Both the position numbers and the translations under genes were made by a program. Under the pieces are notes generated by a model. The model had not been told where the DNA came from and made no database searches. It saw only the letters and a program-made list of their open reading frames with translations. A DNA stretch of 64,000 bases from Lepiota brunneoincarnata (Eukaryota > Basidiomycota > Agaricomycetes > Agaricales > Agaricaceae), in contig JAEBUN010000011.1 of assembly GCA_023014365.1 (NCBI GenBank), positions 248,001 through 312,000 of the forward strand, given 5' to 3'. Below are positions 1-11,759 of the stretch, one piece after another; the first letter of the stretch is position 1, and each line of letters begins with the position of its first letter.

Positions 1-45
1 AATGGACACCTTCTCATCTGGGAAAGAATCATATCCCTGGTGAAC

Positions 46-616
46 TGTTAGGGCAACCTAGGGGCCCAGGCAACTCAGGGGGACAGAGGGGAGCAGAGGC
101 GAACCTGCAGGGGAATCCTAAGTGTCATTGACCAGGTATGTACATATGGAGGGCTTACCTGCAGGGGAATCCTAAGTGTCATTGACCAGGTATGTACATA
201 TGGAGGGCTTACCTGCAGGGGAATCCTAAGAGAATAGGATGAAGAGACCCCTGCAGGCGAAAACTGTGTATATACATGACTTATATAAGCAATATTAATG
301 AATAGGGGGGTGAAGCGAACTGTCCCAACACTGCTAATGTAGGAATAAGGAAGGATGAATGGAGTGAATATGGTGACAAGGGAGTGTCAGGTAATAGGAG
401 AATATAGGATAGGTGTCAGGGGGAGTCTGGAGGGGGAGAGGGAGGGCTTGTGAGGACTTTCATGGGGTGCTTGGGTTGTTCTGGGTGTCCTGAGGCTTCT
501 GGCATTTGAAGGGAGGAAGGTATAGTGTGCTGGAGGGTAAGAGGACGCTTTGAGGGGTTTTAGGGGTGTGGGACATGTTGGGGGTGTCTTTGAGGCCTCT
601 GAGGTGTCCCCTTACA
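46..616. mobile_element. Solo LTR, family D, copy D1 (571 bp)
   Basis: It starts TGTTAGGGCAACCT and ends CCCTTACA. Flanks are tgaac (41-45) and cgaac (617-621), a 5-bp target duplication with one transition. The uninterrupted sequence at 13434-13490 shows the empty site. The second copy at 11370-11759 shares both ends but is shorter. No coding capacity is seen. Confidence 0.85.
104..229. repeat. 54-bp tandem repeat inside LTR D1
   Basis: The unit begins CCTGCAGGGGAATCCTAAG at 104, 158 and 212, a period of 54 bp and about 2.3 copies. It accounts for part of the extra length of D1 over D2. Confidence 0.9.
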
Positions 617-1781
617 CGAACTGCATCACAGGAAATAGCCAACCTGGCCCTGCCACTGATACTGTTGACAACCAATCAGACAGGACCAACAGTCCTTATA
701 TCATCTGGCATACCTTCCTTCCCTCCAATCAACCCAAAATACGATCCATCCTTTTACATGAAGTTCCCTTTCATATTACTGGAACCCATCTTAAACGCAG
801 TCCAGCGATGGTACCCCTGGTCAACACCTGCTGGAAGACATTTACTGCTCTTCTGTATCACAAGTGCCTTATCTACAACTGAACAACAGAATTTCAAGAA
901 CTATGCACCACTATTCTTTCTAGTGCAACAGAGGAACAGGACCGCACTACCATTTCTGCCATGTTATCAACTGCTCTCACTGAATTCCTGTTCAAGAGTC
1001 TGATCCCAAGCCCAAGCAATGGAAGCGGAAGTAAGGACCACCCTGTCCTACCTATCGGGACCACCACCCAACCTTCCAACCCTCCCATAGTGGATACGAA
1101 TAACCAACCACCAAGTGCTATACAAGTTATATCTGCTTCTAATGACGCCCCCACCAGGACTACCACCAATCACTTATCCAACACCAGAACTCACTGCAAT
1201 CGCTGCCGTCGATTCAGCCATATCAAGGCAGGATGCCTGCACTACCAATGTTGATATTGTCGAAAGATTGCCCCCAGCCATTACAAGAAGCACTGCAAAA
1301 GAAACCCTTACCAGCATCAACCCACAAGTATGGTACCTGGCTTGTATTGCCACCCACAAGGAATACCAAGCAGAGCTTGATCCCTCACATGCAAAACCAC
1401 AAACAACAATATTCAACACATTATTGCAAACACCGAGCAGTGCCCTACCTCAGCCAGACCCCTCCGCACCCGAATTCAAGGTGCCCCCATCATCATTCCG
1501 ACCACCAACGCCACCACCACATCTACTGGCAGAAGCCACCAACTTTCTGAATTGGTCCTTCAACGCACCCTGTCACCACTCACTCCAGAGAACCCCTCAT
1601 CATCGACCTCACCCAAGACCCACCATCCCCAGGCCACCAAGTTATCAAAGTGACTCTCCAGACAGAACCCAACCCCTACTACGACTGGGACCCTGTCATC
1701 AAATCAAACATCACAGGAGAGCCTGTCGGACTATACTGAGGATATGTCTGATGAGGACATCAGACCTTATGAAGGGGATAA

Positions 1782-2491
1782 TGTTATGAACAGTCCAGAC
1801 CGAGAGGAACAGGAACAACTATTTGACTTTACAAGATGGGTACAGGAAACTACAGACCAGTTGCAAGCACAGGAATATGAAGATGAAGAAGGGGAATACT
1901 ACAGCGCCATGCAGGACTTGGCAAGAGAAGCAGGAATGGAGATAACTCTGGAGGATATTCTGGATTACCCTGAGAATGAAGAAGATAGCCATGGATCAAC
2001 TGATCCAACCTCTGATACAGATGGAAGCACCGAGAGAATGGAGAGTGAGAAGGGAAGAGAATCCATGGAGATAGAATCAGGAGAAGAGAATTATGAATCA
2101 GAGGAAAGCAATGGAACATTGCACAGCAGTGGAATGGAGAATGAGAATACTGACTCATTGTAAGATATAAATAACAGTAGGATGCCATCAGCTAGGATGC
2201 GTATCATGGTCAAGACTGTGCAGGACAAGTAGGACAGCCCAATAACCTATAACGAGTATATAGTATCTCATAGGTATATAAGGCCTGTACAAGTAGAGAT
2301 TAAAGCCTCAAGCTTTAATCTTGTTAACAGCAGTCATTAACCCTCTCTGCCTTAACTTGGCATGTTCCCTCGTTATCTCATTGAGTGCGATCCACTAAGC
2401 TCTGCAAGGCCAACTGTCTTGGACACCTTGTAGAGTGATTGAAGGCCGTCTCCAGTTATCCTTGGATACAGAAGGAGCATGGATCATAACA
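1782..2491 (+). mobile_element. 3' LTR of Gypsy A1 (710 bp)
   Basis: It starts TGTTATGAACAGTCC and ends GGATCATAACA. It matches LTRs at 2992-3702, 7104-7816 and 15201-15912. The first ~380 nt (U3) are an open frame continuing ORF3. A TATATAAGG box lies at 2275-2283. C-family gag sequence follows immediately, so A1 was inserted in C1; its 5' part lies outside the window. Confidence 0.9.
2275..2320 (+). promoter_or_regulatory. LTR A core promoter (TATATAAGG) and downstream stem-loop
   Basis: The TATA box at 2275-2283 is followed at 2298-2320 by an inverted repeat GATTAAAGC / GCTTTAATC around a 5-nt loop. The same TATA plus hairpin recurs at 3508-3530, 7622-7644 and 15718-15740. The position suggests that the hairpin lies at the 5' end of the RNA (R region). 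That is inference. Confidence 0.6.
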
Positions 2492-2991
2492 ATATCAACG
2501 ACCACAACAACAATTGTCCTACAGTGGACCAAACCACCATTACCAATTCTCTATGACTCATACTGACTATGTGCAAAGTGAAGCAGAGACTGATATGGTT
2601 ACAAATAGATTATGAATGGATTATGAATAGAATGGAGACCAGTACGAGTATGGAGACTGATAACATGTTCTGACTATGGGTGGAGAATGGAAAACTGGGA
2701 AATAGAGACACTGAGGGTCAGGTGACCACAGCACATGTGGAGGTGGTCACATGATTGGGGCAGTGGGTTGTGGTTGGAGTAAGTCAGGGCTGCATCAGAG
2801 GGCAGAGGGTTGTTGTGTGGAGCACACATGGAGTCAAGAAGCTGAAGTTTAATGATTAGGCTCTGAGTTGGCATGGATATGATAGCTTAACAAAGTCAAC
2901 CCAAAGATTGATTGGAAACATCATATGTTCCAATGGAGAAAAGAGAAGAAGTGCAACCATCACCCTAAGTACTTGATGTACAACAACTGTC
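2492..2991 (+). pseudogene. Gypsy C1 gag-protease remnant
   Basis: 2492-2560 aligns with C2 gag (reverse complement of about 25190-25260). 2880-2991 aligns with the end of C2's protease region (W-x-N-x-V...I-x-W-K-H-H-M-F). The middle, about 2600-2870, matches nothing I recognise and replaces the zinc knuckle and protease core. No long open frame remains. Confidence 0.6.
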
Positions 2992-3702
2992 TGTTATGAA
3001 CAGTCCAGACAGGGAGGAGCTAGAACAAGTATTCAACTTTACAAGATGGTACAGGAGACCACAGACCAGTTGCAAGTGCAGGAACATGAAGACAAAAAAG
3101 AGGAATACTATAATGCCATGCATGACCTAGCAAGAGATGCAGGAATGGAGGTAACCTTAGAGGATATTCTGGAATACCCTGAGGATGAAGGAGATAGCTA
3201 TGGATCAACCAATCCAACCTCTGACATGAATAGAAGCACCAAGAGAATGGAGAGTGAGAATAGAGAAGGATCCATGGAGATAGGATTGGGAGAAGAGAAT
3301 TATGAGTCAGGAGAAAGTGATGGAACATCGCACAGCAGTGGAATGGAGAATGAGGATAGTGACTCATTGTAAAATAAGAATAGCAGTAGGATGCCATCAG
3401 CTAGGATGCACATCATGGTCAAGGCTGTGCAGGACAAGTAGAATAGCCCAATAACCTATAACAAGTATATGGTATCTCATAGGTATATAAAGGCTTGTAC
3501 AAGTAGTGATTAAAGCCTTAAGCTTTAATCTTGTTAACAGCAGTCATTAACCTCTCTCTGCCTTAACTTGGCACGTTCCCTTGTTATCTCATTGAGTGCA
3601 ATCCACTAAGCTCTGCAAGGCCAACCATCTTGGACACCTTGTAGAGTGATTGAAGACCTTCTCCAGTTATCCTTGGATACAGAAGGAGCAAGGATCATAA
3701 CA
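2992..3702 (+). mobile_element. Solo LTR, family A, copy A2 (711 bp)
   Basis: It has TGTTATGAAC...GATCATAACA ends. Flanks ctgtc (2987-2991) and ccatc (3703-3707) differ by two transitions and probably are a decayed 5-bp TSD. C1 sequence is continuous across it when compared with C2. The U3 frame has lost one G in the TTTACAAGATGG segment (near 3047), which shifts the acidic ORF. Its 3' half is nearly identical to the 5' LTR at 7104-7816. Confidence 0.85.
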
Positions 3703-5226
3703 CCATCCAATCAATATTGCTACTCTTGCGCTAGACTGCTCTACCACATTCGACCCCAGAGGAAAGTTTTCCTATACCCCACATGAACTGATACATGAAC
3801 CTCTCCTTGATGAGGACTATGAAAAGTTCTCCCTAGAGTCCAAGATGCATCAAATCATTAGTATGCCCACTGAACTTGCTCATGCTGAGCTTGAGATCAA
3901 CTGAACTAGTCAGGCTACAGAACTTGCAATTGAACATGGAGACAAGAAGGTCAATGACCCCACTATTAAAGTTCCACACCACTTCCACTGATGGTTGAGT
4001 TACTTCAGCAAAAAGGCTGCTGAACAATTCCCTCCCTGATGATCTTATGACCATGCTATCAAATTAAAGCCTGAATTCAAACCTGTTGTGATGAAAGCTT
4101 ACAAACTTTCCCCAAATCAAGATAACTCTCTCAAAGAGTTCATCTCCAAAAACCTCTGTAAAGGTTACATCCATCTGTCAAAATCCCTGATGGCATTCCC
4201 ATTCTTCTTCATCAATAAGAAGGATGGCTTGCTCTGCCCCTGTCAAGACTACCACTATGTCAATAAACATATGGTCAAGAATGCATACCAAATCCCAATG
4301 GTTACCAAGATTATGGATAAACTCAAAGAAGCCCATATATTTTCAAAACTTGATGTCTGTGCCAGATACAACAACATTCACATCAAGAAAGGAGACAAAT
4401 GGAAAGGTGCATTTAACACCCTGCTTGGATTATTCAAACCAACTGTCATGTTCTCTGGAATGTGTAATTCCCCCATGACATTCCAAGTGTTTATGGATGA
4501 TATCCTGACATCCCCAATCCATAAAGGAGGAATTGTTGTATACATAGACAATATACTCATCTTTGTCCACACTCAAGAAGAAAATGACTGCATTATGGAG
4601 GAAGTTCTTGAGTGTTTGGCCTTGAACAACATTTACCTGAAAACTGAAAAGTGTGAATTCTACCATGACTATATGGAATGCCTTGGTATGATTATCACAC
4701 CCAACAAAATTGAGATGGACCCTGTTAAACTAGCTGGTATTGCCCAATGGCCCATTCCAAATTGACCCACAACATCCGTAAATTTATAGGATTCTGCAAT
4801 TTCTACTGCAAATTTATCCATGGATATTCTGCTATTGCCCAACCTCTTAATGCTCTCATGTCCACAAAATGACTATTTGAGTGGACCAACAAATGCCATA
4901 ATTCATTTGATGCTTTGAAACTCCAGTTCTTGAAACAACTGGTACTCACTATGCCTGATCAATCCAAACTGTTCAAAATTGAATGTGACACTTAAAATAT
5001 GCAACCAGAGCTGTACTCTACCAATATGGTATTAATAACCAACAACACCCCATGACCTTCTTATTGAAAACCCTTACGCCTGCCAAATGAAATTATGATA
5101 TTCACAACTGAGAGCTTTTAGCAATTATTCACGCTCTTGGTGAATGGTGCCATTACTTGGAAGGAGGACCCTTCACTGGTAAAGTCTGTACCGATCACCA
5201 AAATCTTACTTATTGGAAGAAACTAC
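3703..5226 (+). pseudogene. Gypsy C1 linker, reverse transcriptase and RNase H start
   Basis: 4088-4765 is an open 225-aa reverse transcriptase segment. It contains L-D-V...Y-N-N, the fingers/palm G-M-C-N-S-P motif and the catalytic box. The box reads Y-I-D-N instead of Y-x-D-D, so one catalytic Asp is lost through a G-to-A change. After 4765 the frame breaks repeatedly through connection and RNase H sequence (F-x-W-T-N-K-C). The piece ends at a T-D-H-x-N-L RNase H motif, where LTR B1 is inserted. It cannot encode an active enzyme. Confidence 0.8.
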
Positions 5227-5619
5227 TGTTACCCAGGTTAGGGGTTTGCTCTTGAGTAACACAGCATTTGAGGCAAGATGTCTATACAGACTTGGTCTTA
5301 TCTTACTAGGCATGACTTGGAGACAATAGAGCACTATAAATCCAGCCAGTTGAAGGGCAAAGAGGTATAGGAGGCAAGAACTGTATAACACTAAGATAAG
5401 GATACATAGTGATGTACTGTATCCTTATATACTACTAAGTGTGGCTGTGCTCCTACTATAAATGTATGGACCAGAGTAATTATGAGTCAGAGATAAGAGA
5501 GTGAGTCATAAGCTAAATATAGTCCTTCTGATGTACACTACTGATCATTTCATAGTGACATATGACGTGAGAGATTAAACTAAACATAACCATCCTTCTG
5601 GTATGGAATTCTGATAACA
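5227..5619. mobile_element. Solo LTR, family B, copy B1 (393 bp)
   Basis: It begins TGTTACCCAGGTTAGGGG and ends CTTCTGG...TCTGATAACA. Flanks actac (5222-5226) and actgc (5620-5624) form a TSD with one transition. Four more copies occur in the window (21082, 31768, 36955, 46227). The pair at 36955 and 46227 shows that the family belongs to Gypsy B. Confidence 0.85.
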
Positions 5620-7103
5620 ACTGCAAGACATCAACTGATGCCAGGCCTGCTGGCATCAATTCCTTTCCCACTTTAATCTCTAGCTTGAACATGTACCTGG
5701 TACAAAAATACCCACTACTGACACATTATCCTGATGCCTTGACCATATTCCTGACAAAGACAAAGACAGTAAATCTGTCACAATGTTACCCAAATCTGTG
5801 TTTATTAACCCTGTAGACCAAGTAACCTGTGATGACATACTCTGACATGACAGATATGACCCATATACCACTGAGCAAATTACCATACTCCTAACTCCCC
5901 TGTACACTCCCACCAATTCTTGCTGTTCTGTAACACAAACTCCAAAAGGTTTAATTGTTACCTACAATGGTAAAACTGTTCCACTAGAAGACCTTGAACT
6001 CCATCAATGTATTGTATGGAAGTATCATGATTCTCCCACCACAGGTCACCCTGGCATTGACACTACCCTTCATGCACTGGAGTGTGATTTCTACTGGCCC
6101 AGTATGGCCAGTTTCACATGTGATTATGTCAAGGGTTGTGCCAACTGTCAGCAGTTAAAGATTAACTGTCACCCTGCCAAAGCTGCCTTTACCCCTATCC
6201 TGGCACCTGAGTCAAGCTATCCATTCACACAAATCTTGATGGATCTAATCACTGACCAACCTCCCTCCACTGGATATGACTCTATTCTGTCTATAGTGGA
6301 CCATGGACTCTTGAAGGGGGTAATTCTCACTGCTACCAATAAAACTGCAACTGCTGACGATATCGCTGACATCATTGTTAATAAGGTTTACCTGTGTTGT
6401 GGCCTACCCAAATGTATCATATCCAACCATGACCCATGCTTTACTAGTGTACTCATTCCAGAAACTGTTAGAACAACTTGAAATAACTCCCACAATGACC
6501 ACAGCCTACCACCTGTATCTCTCTATTTTTTGCTCTCACCACCCCACAAATTGGTCACAGGCCCTCCCACTCCTTGAATTCACATACAACAGTTGACCAC
6601 ACACCCTCTGAAAACAAACACCATTCAAAATCATCATGGGAATACAACCAAAGGCCCTTCCCACCATCTTACTTGAAACTGAATCTCCTACCATCAATGA
6701 CTGCATGGAACTCATTGACTTATACTGCCAAAATGCTAAAACCGCACACAAAACTGCCATAAAACATATGGAGAACTGATGTCAATCAAGGTTTACCCCA
6801 TTCCATGAGAATCAAATGGTTTGGCTCAATGCCCGCAACTTAAAAACCCCATATGTCATACATAAAACAGTCCCCAAACATCTTGGACCATTCCATATCC
6901 TTGATGTTCTATCCTCTGTTTCATACTGACTTGAACCCCCCAAATGCTGGAAAATCCACCCTGTGTTCCATGCTCAGCTCTTTATGCCATATACTGAAAC
7001 TGAGATGTACAGACCCAATTACATCTGACCTCCACCACAAATAATTGAAGGTGAAGAACTGTATGAAGTAGAAGCAATCTTAAACCACTGCAAATGATGA
7101 AAC
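5620..7103 (+). pseudogene. Gypsy C1 integrase
   Basis: The sequence resumes after RNase H. The zinc-binding HHCC region is readable (H-D-S-P-T-T-G-H-P-G, then C-A-N-C) at about 6030-6150, in the 125-aa stretch that includes 6104-6481. The core keeps the first Asp (L-M-D-L-I-T-D). The second catalytic position reads S-N-H-D where S-D is expected. After 6481 many TGA/TAG stops interrupt the C-terminal part. It ends within the chromodomain start (E-L-Y-E-V-E-A-I-L) at the gaaac target duplication of element A. Confidence 0.78.
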
Positions 7104-7816
7104 TGTTATGAACAGTCCAGACAGGGAGGAGCTAGAACAAGTATTTGACTTTACAAGATGGGTACAGGAGACCATAGACCAGTTGTGAGCGCAGGAATAT
7201 GAAGATGAAGAAGGGGAATACTATAATGCCATACAGGACCTGGCAAGAGATGCAGGAATGGAGGTAACCTTGGAGGACATTCTGGAGTACCCTGAGGACA
7301 AAAGAGATAGCTATGGATCGACTGATCCAACCTCTGACACAGATGGAAGCACTGAGAGAATGGAGAGTGAGAATGGAGAAGGATCCATGGAGATAGGATT
7401 GGAAGAGAATTATGAGTCAGGAGAAAGCGATGGAACATTGCACAGCAGTGAAATGGAGAATGAGGACAATGACTCATTGTAAGATATAAATAACAGTAGG
7501 ATGCCATCAGCTAGGATGTGCATCATGGTCAAGACTGCACAGGACAAGTAGAACAGCCCAAAAACCTATAACGAGTATATGGTATCTCATAGGTCTGTAT
7601 ATAAAGGCCTGTACAAGTAGAGATTAAAGCCTTAAGCTTTAATCTTGTTAACAGCAGTCATTAACCTCTCTCTGCCTTAACTTGGCACGTTCCCTTGTTA
7701 TCTCATTGAGTGCAATCCACTAAGCTCTGCAAGGCCAACCATCTTGGACACCTTGTAGAGTGATTGAAGACCTTCTCCAGTTATCCTTGGATACAGAAGG
7801 AGCAAGGATCATAACA
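7104..7816 (+). mobile_element. 5' LTR of Gypsy A
   Basis: Its ends are TGTTATGAAC...GATCATAACA. A TATATAAAG box lies at 7598-7606 and the hairpin at 7622-7644. The U3 acidic ORF (about 7107-7482) has one TGA where the 3' LTR has CGA. It resembles solo LTR A2 more than its own partner LTR. The 27 bp after it match the C1 sequence after A2, suggesting gene conversion. No standard tRNA primer-binding site beginning TGG follows. Confidence 0.88.
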
Positions 7817-7862
7817 CCATCCAATCAATATCGCTACTCTTGCATTTCACACCTCCTCCACC

Positions 7863-9243
7863 ATGGACCCTAAAAAGAAAACAAAACCTATACCCCTCAC
7901 TTGTTTACCTGCTGGTTCTGCACTGTACCCTACACAACCTACCAAGAGAGTTCAACGTTGAACAGAAGACCCAGGATACCCAGCACCCCCAGCATCAGTT
8001 CTTCAATCCCTACCTAAACAACCACCACCTGAAAGAACTGCCACCTCTACCTGCTCAAAGCTTGGGGAGCCAATTCATAGAACATCTGCCCCATCCTCCA
8101 GTCCTCAACCCTCAACAAGTACAAGAACTCACAACAAAACTTTGCAACAGGAACCCTCAAGAACATTCTCACCCCTCACATCACCACTTGGATCACTGGT
8201 ACACTCACTCCCTTGATCCAGTTCCCCTGTACAACCTGAATCATCTGAAGTTAGCCCCACTACTGGGTCTATTCACACTTCCAACAAGGAATCCACAACC
8301 TCTGACACTGACAATATGGCCTCCTTTGCAAAGATTAATACACCCCTAACCTTTAATAGCAAGACCAACTACTACCACCTCTGGAAGGATGTAGTACAAC
8401 TATACATTGATGCAAAGCCTGGAGCCTTTTCTGATGACAAGACCAAGATACAATTTGCCCTTTCATACATGTCCACCGGCCCCACTGCAACATGGAGAGG
8501 AGCATTCTTGGAATCAAACAAGGAACTTGATGGAAGCCAGAACCTTCCAACATGGAAGAAATTCCTTGAAGGACTTGACACATCCTTCACCCCAAACAAT
8601 GTCCCTGCAGATGCAATGGACAGAATCTGCCACCTCAAACAGAATGGACAATATATTGATGATTACATATCCCAGTTCCAGATACTTGCCTATCAGGCCG
8701 ACCTTGGAGATGGAGTGGCAGCAGTCAATTATTTCAAGAATGAGCTAGATTGCCCTGTTGCAATCAAGACAATTAGCCTCAATCCAGGAAACAAACTCAA
8801 CAACTGGTTCAAACAAGCTCAAACAGCATATCAAATACTACAAACTCAATGCAACTATATGCAAACTTGAGGAACTCCCTCATTTCCAACAACTTTGCAC
8901 TCTCGCTCATTTAAAGGGAAAAGAAATGCTTTTACACACCATGTCCCTATTCCCCTATCAAGCAACAGACCCTAATGCAATGGATATTGACCAACTTGCC
9001 AAAGTGGTCTACAACCTCGACTTTGAGGAAGAGCCAGATCTACTCACCAAGGAAGCTGATGAAGACAAGGAAACTGAAGAAGACAGACTCCACCAGTTGG
9101 TACAAGAGCGCACCTGTGAAGCCCTCAATGCAATCCTCACAGATGCCCAAAGAAGGGATCTCAAGGAAAAGAGATGTTTCAACTGCCACAAGACTGGATA
9201 CTTTGCCCATGAATGCCCCACCAAGAAGACCATATATTGCTGA
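7863..9243 (+). pseudogene. Gypsy A gag
   Basis: The ATG at 7863 follows a short leader. The basic, Pro/Ser-rich N-terminus has two TGA stops. 8316-8870 encodes a good retrotransposon-gag body (T-F-x-G/N-like start, L-x-M-x-x-G-x-A-x-x-W region, F-x-x-x-F). A frameshift near 8860 moves coding to the frame of 8758-9243. That frame ends with knuckle C-F-N-C-x4-Y-x4-C, in which the zinc-ligand His is Tyr (CAC to TAC). Gag would coat RNA in the virus-like particle; this copy is dead. Confidence 0.8.
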
Positions 9244-9589
9244 CCCAAATTACCTCACAATTTGGATGCCAGAAACCGGTCAAATGCGACATCCAGAAGA
9301 AGACAAGCAGGTGATAGGAAGAAGAACTCCCTATACAACATACTAGAAGATGCAACTGATGAAGAAGTTGAGGACATTTATGAACACTTCACAAATGAAT
9401 CCAATCACCCAGATGCCCCTCTGGTTAAGGATTTTGCCTAAGGAGACTAGCCACCATATCTAGCCCTCCACAAAGACCTCCTTCCTTTCCTTATTCACAA
9501 AATGCTATTAATGTCAAAAAATTACAGGAATTGTCAGCACACATAATACATCTACCCTGCTGAATCTGAAAACACAAAATCACTAAGGA

Positions 9590-11369
9590 AGGACCTGAAA
9601 GTGTGGAACTACTTGTCCTACTCAATTCAGGAGCAGCAGGAAATTTCATCAACCCTGGAATGGTCAGACAACACTTGTTCAAAACAACACCCCTCAACCA
9701 ACCCATCAAAGTATGAAATGCCAATGGATCCATTAACGAAAATGGGACAGCCACCCATTATACAACCCTCAACCTAATGGTTAACAGAAAAGATATGGAG
9801 ATCAAACCAAAAGTAGTCTCCCTTGGAAGCCCAAGACTTCATCCTTGGATTCCCTTGGCTCACTGAACATAACCCAGACATCAACTGGGACACCAAACAA
9901 TTACGCTGGAGAAACAAACATTGGGCCAACACTATCTTTTGACACCTCATCCAATCCATGGAACCCAATTGGATCTACAATGACCAACTCAACCATATCT
10001 CCACCCTTGAGCCCACAAGCTTTGAAGAAATCAACTTCAAAGCCTCAGCATTACAATTCCTTGCTGTACAACATGGAGAAAAGAAAAATGATGACCCAAG
10101 AAAGTTGTACCCACAGAATTCCACAAATACCTTCCAGTATTCAGCAAGAAACAAGCCAGACAATTTCCCCCACAATGACCATGGGATCACAAGATCAAAC
10201 TCAAGGAATCATTCAAACCAATCACCATGAAATCCTACTGACTCTCCCTTAACAAAGAAAAGGAACTTGACATATTTCTCAAAGAAAACCTTCAAAAAGG
10301 ATATATCTGGCCATCAGAATCACCAATGGCCTCACCTTTCTTCTTTGTAGGAAAGAAAGATGGAAAACTACACCCCTGTCAAGACTACAGATACCTCAAT
10401 GAGCACATGGTCAAGAGCACATACAACCTCCCCCTCATCTCTCATATTCTCGACAAACTCCAAGGATCAAGATATTTTACCAAACTCGATGTATGAGCAG
10501 GATACAACAACATCCGTATACGCAAAGGAGATGAATGGAAAGGAGCCTTCAGAATGCCCCAAGGATTATTTGAACCTATGGTTATGTTCTCCGGAATGTG
10601 TAACTCCCCAGCAACTTTCCAAACTATGATGGACTCACTATTCCGAAAACTCATTGATAATGGAGGAGTAATTGTTTATATGGATGACATCCTCATCCAT
10701 GTGAAAACAAAACAAGTACTCTGACATCTTACAAGAGAAGTACTCAAGATACTTAAAGACAACAATCTATACCTCAAGACTGAGAAATGCAAATTCAAAC
10801 GCCAATGACTTGAATATCTAGGAGTTATCATCACTCCAGACTCAGTCTCGATGGACCCAGCAAAGCTCAAAGGCATCACTGAATGGCCAACACCAACTAC
10901 CCCACACAATGTACACAAGTTCATAGGATTTTGCAACTTCTACCAGAAATTTATACATCAATACACCACATGGGCCAAGCCCCTCAACACCTTAATGTCC
11001 AAAACCAAGAAATTTGAATGGACAGAAGAATGCCAAAATGCCTTCAATACCCTCAAGAGGAAATTTCAAAGTGAACCAGTACTAATGGTTCCAGACCAAG
11101 ACAAACCTTTTGAAATCAAATGCGATATATCACTATTTGCATCAGGAGCAGTCCTCCTTCAACATGATAACAATGGAGTTAAACACCCAGTCACATACTT
11201 CTCAAAAGAATTTTCATCAGCTGAACGCAATTATCATTGCTCAGAACAAGAACTCTTCACCATAATCCAAGCACTCAAGGAATGGCGCCACCACATAGAA
11301 GGATCATCCCACAAGACCATTGGATGGTCAGATCACAACAACCTTCGCTGCTGGAGAAAACCCAAGGAC
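9590..11369 (+). pseudogene. Gypsy A pol part 1: protease, reverse transcriptase, RNase H
   Basis: The protease core near 9620-9650 reads L-N-S-G-A-A-G-N-F-I; the aspartyl active site D-S-G is N-S-G. RT follows at about 10240-10850 with P-S-x-S-P-M-A, K-L-D-V, G-M-C-N-S-P and an intact V-Y-M-D-D box. TGA stops fall where Arg or Trp is expected (after K-L-D-V; before L-E-Y-L-G). The RNase H/connection frame is open at 10851-11369 and ends W-R-K-P-K-D, where LTR D2 interrupts it. Confidence 0.85.
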
Positions 11370-11759
11370 TGTTAGGGCAACCTGGAGGGTTTGAGCAGCC
11401 CAGAAAGCCAGAATGTCACTGTAGGGGAATCCTAAGTTTATTAATCTGTGAACTATGCAGAGAGTCCATACCCACAGGAGAATCCTAAGAGAATAGGATG
11501 AGGAAACCCCTGCAGGCAAAAACTATGTATATACTTGACTTATATAATCAATATAAAGTGAGCAAGGCTTGACCATGGTGTCTGGGTGTTGCACAAGGCC
11601 AGGTATGATTAAAATGAGTGTAGGAAGTGAAGATAACAGTCTGAAGTCTATGGGGAATGAGAGGAAACAGGAGAGGGTTAAGGAAGGTATAGATGTTTGA
11701 AAGGGGGGATGTACAGTGTGTTGGGAGGCTTAGGGGTGTTTGTGGATTGTCCCCTTACA
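11370..11759. mobile_element. Solo LTR, family D, copy D2 (390 bp)
   Basis: It has TGTTAGGGCAACC...CCCCTTACA ends. A perfect 5-bp TSD aggac lies at 11365-11369 and 11760-11764, inside the RNase H-integrase junction of Gypsy A. No coding capacity is seen. Confidence 0.92.

Larger units (their letters stand above)
2..2163 (+). pseudogene. ORF3 of Gypsy A1: post-chromodomain zinc-knuckle protein, split by solo LTR D1
   Basis: The ATG at 2 aligns with the ORF3 start of the complete A element at 13435. Codons 2-45 are followed by a solo LTR, and coding resumes near 617. A one-base loss near 945, relative to the other copy, shifts the frame. From about 961 a single frame runs to 2163 with three TGA stops (1252, about 1374, about 1652). 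The first knuckle is C-N-R-C...H-x4-C near 1195-1235. A second knuckle of type C-x2-C...HY-x3-C follows directly. A Pro/Ser/Thr-rich linker leads to an acidic C-terminal domain whose codons lie inside the 3' LTR (1782-2163). Each stop fits a CGA Arg codon changed to TGA. I infer a nucleic-acid-binding accessory protein of the retrotransposon; its function is unknown. Confidence 0.72.
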
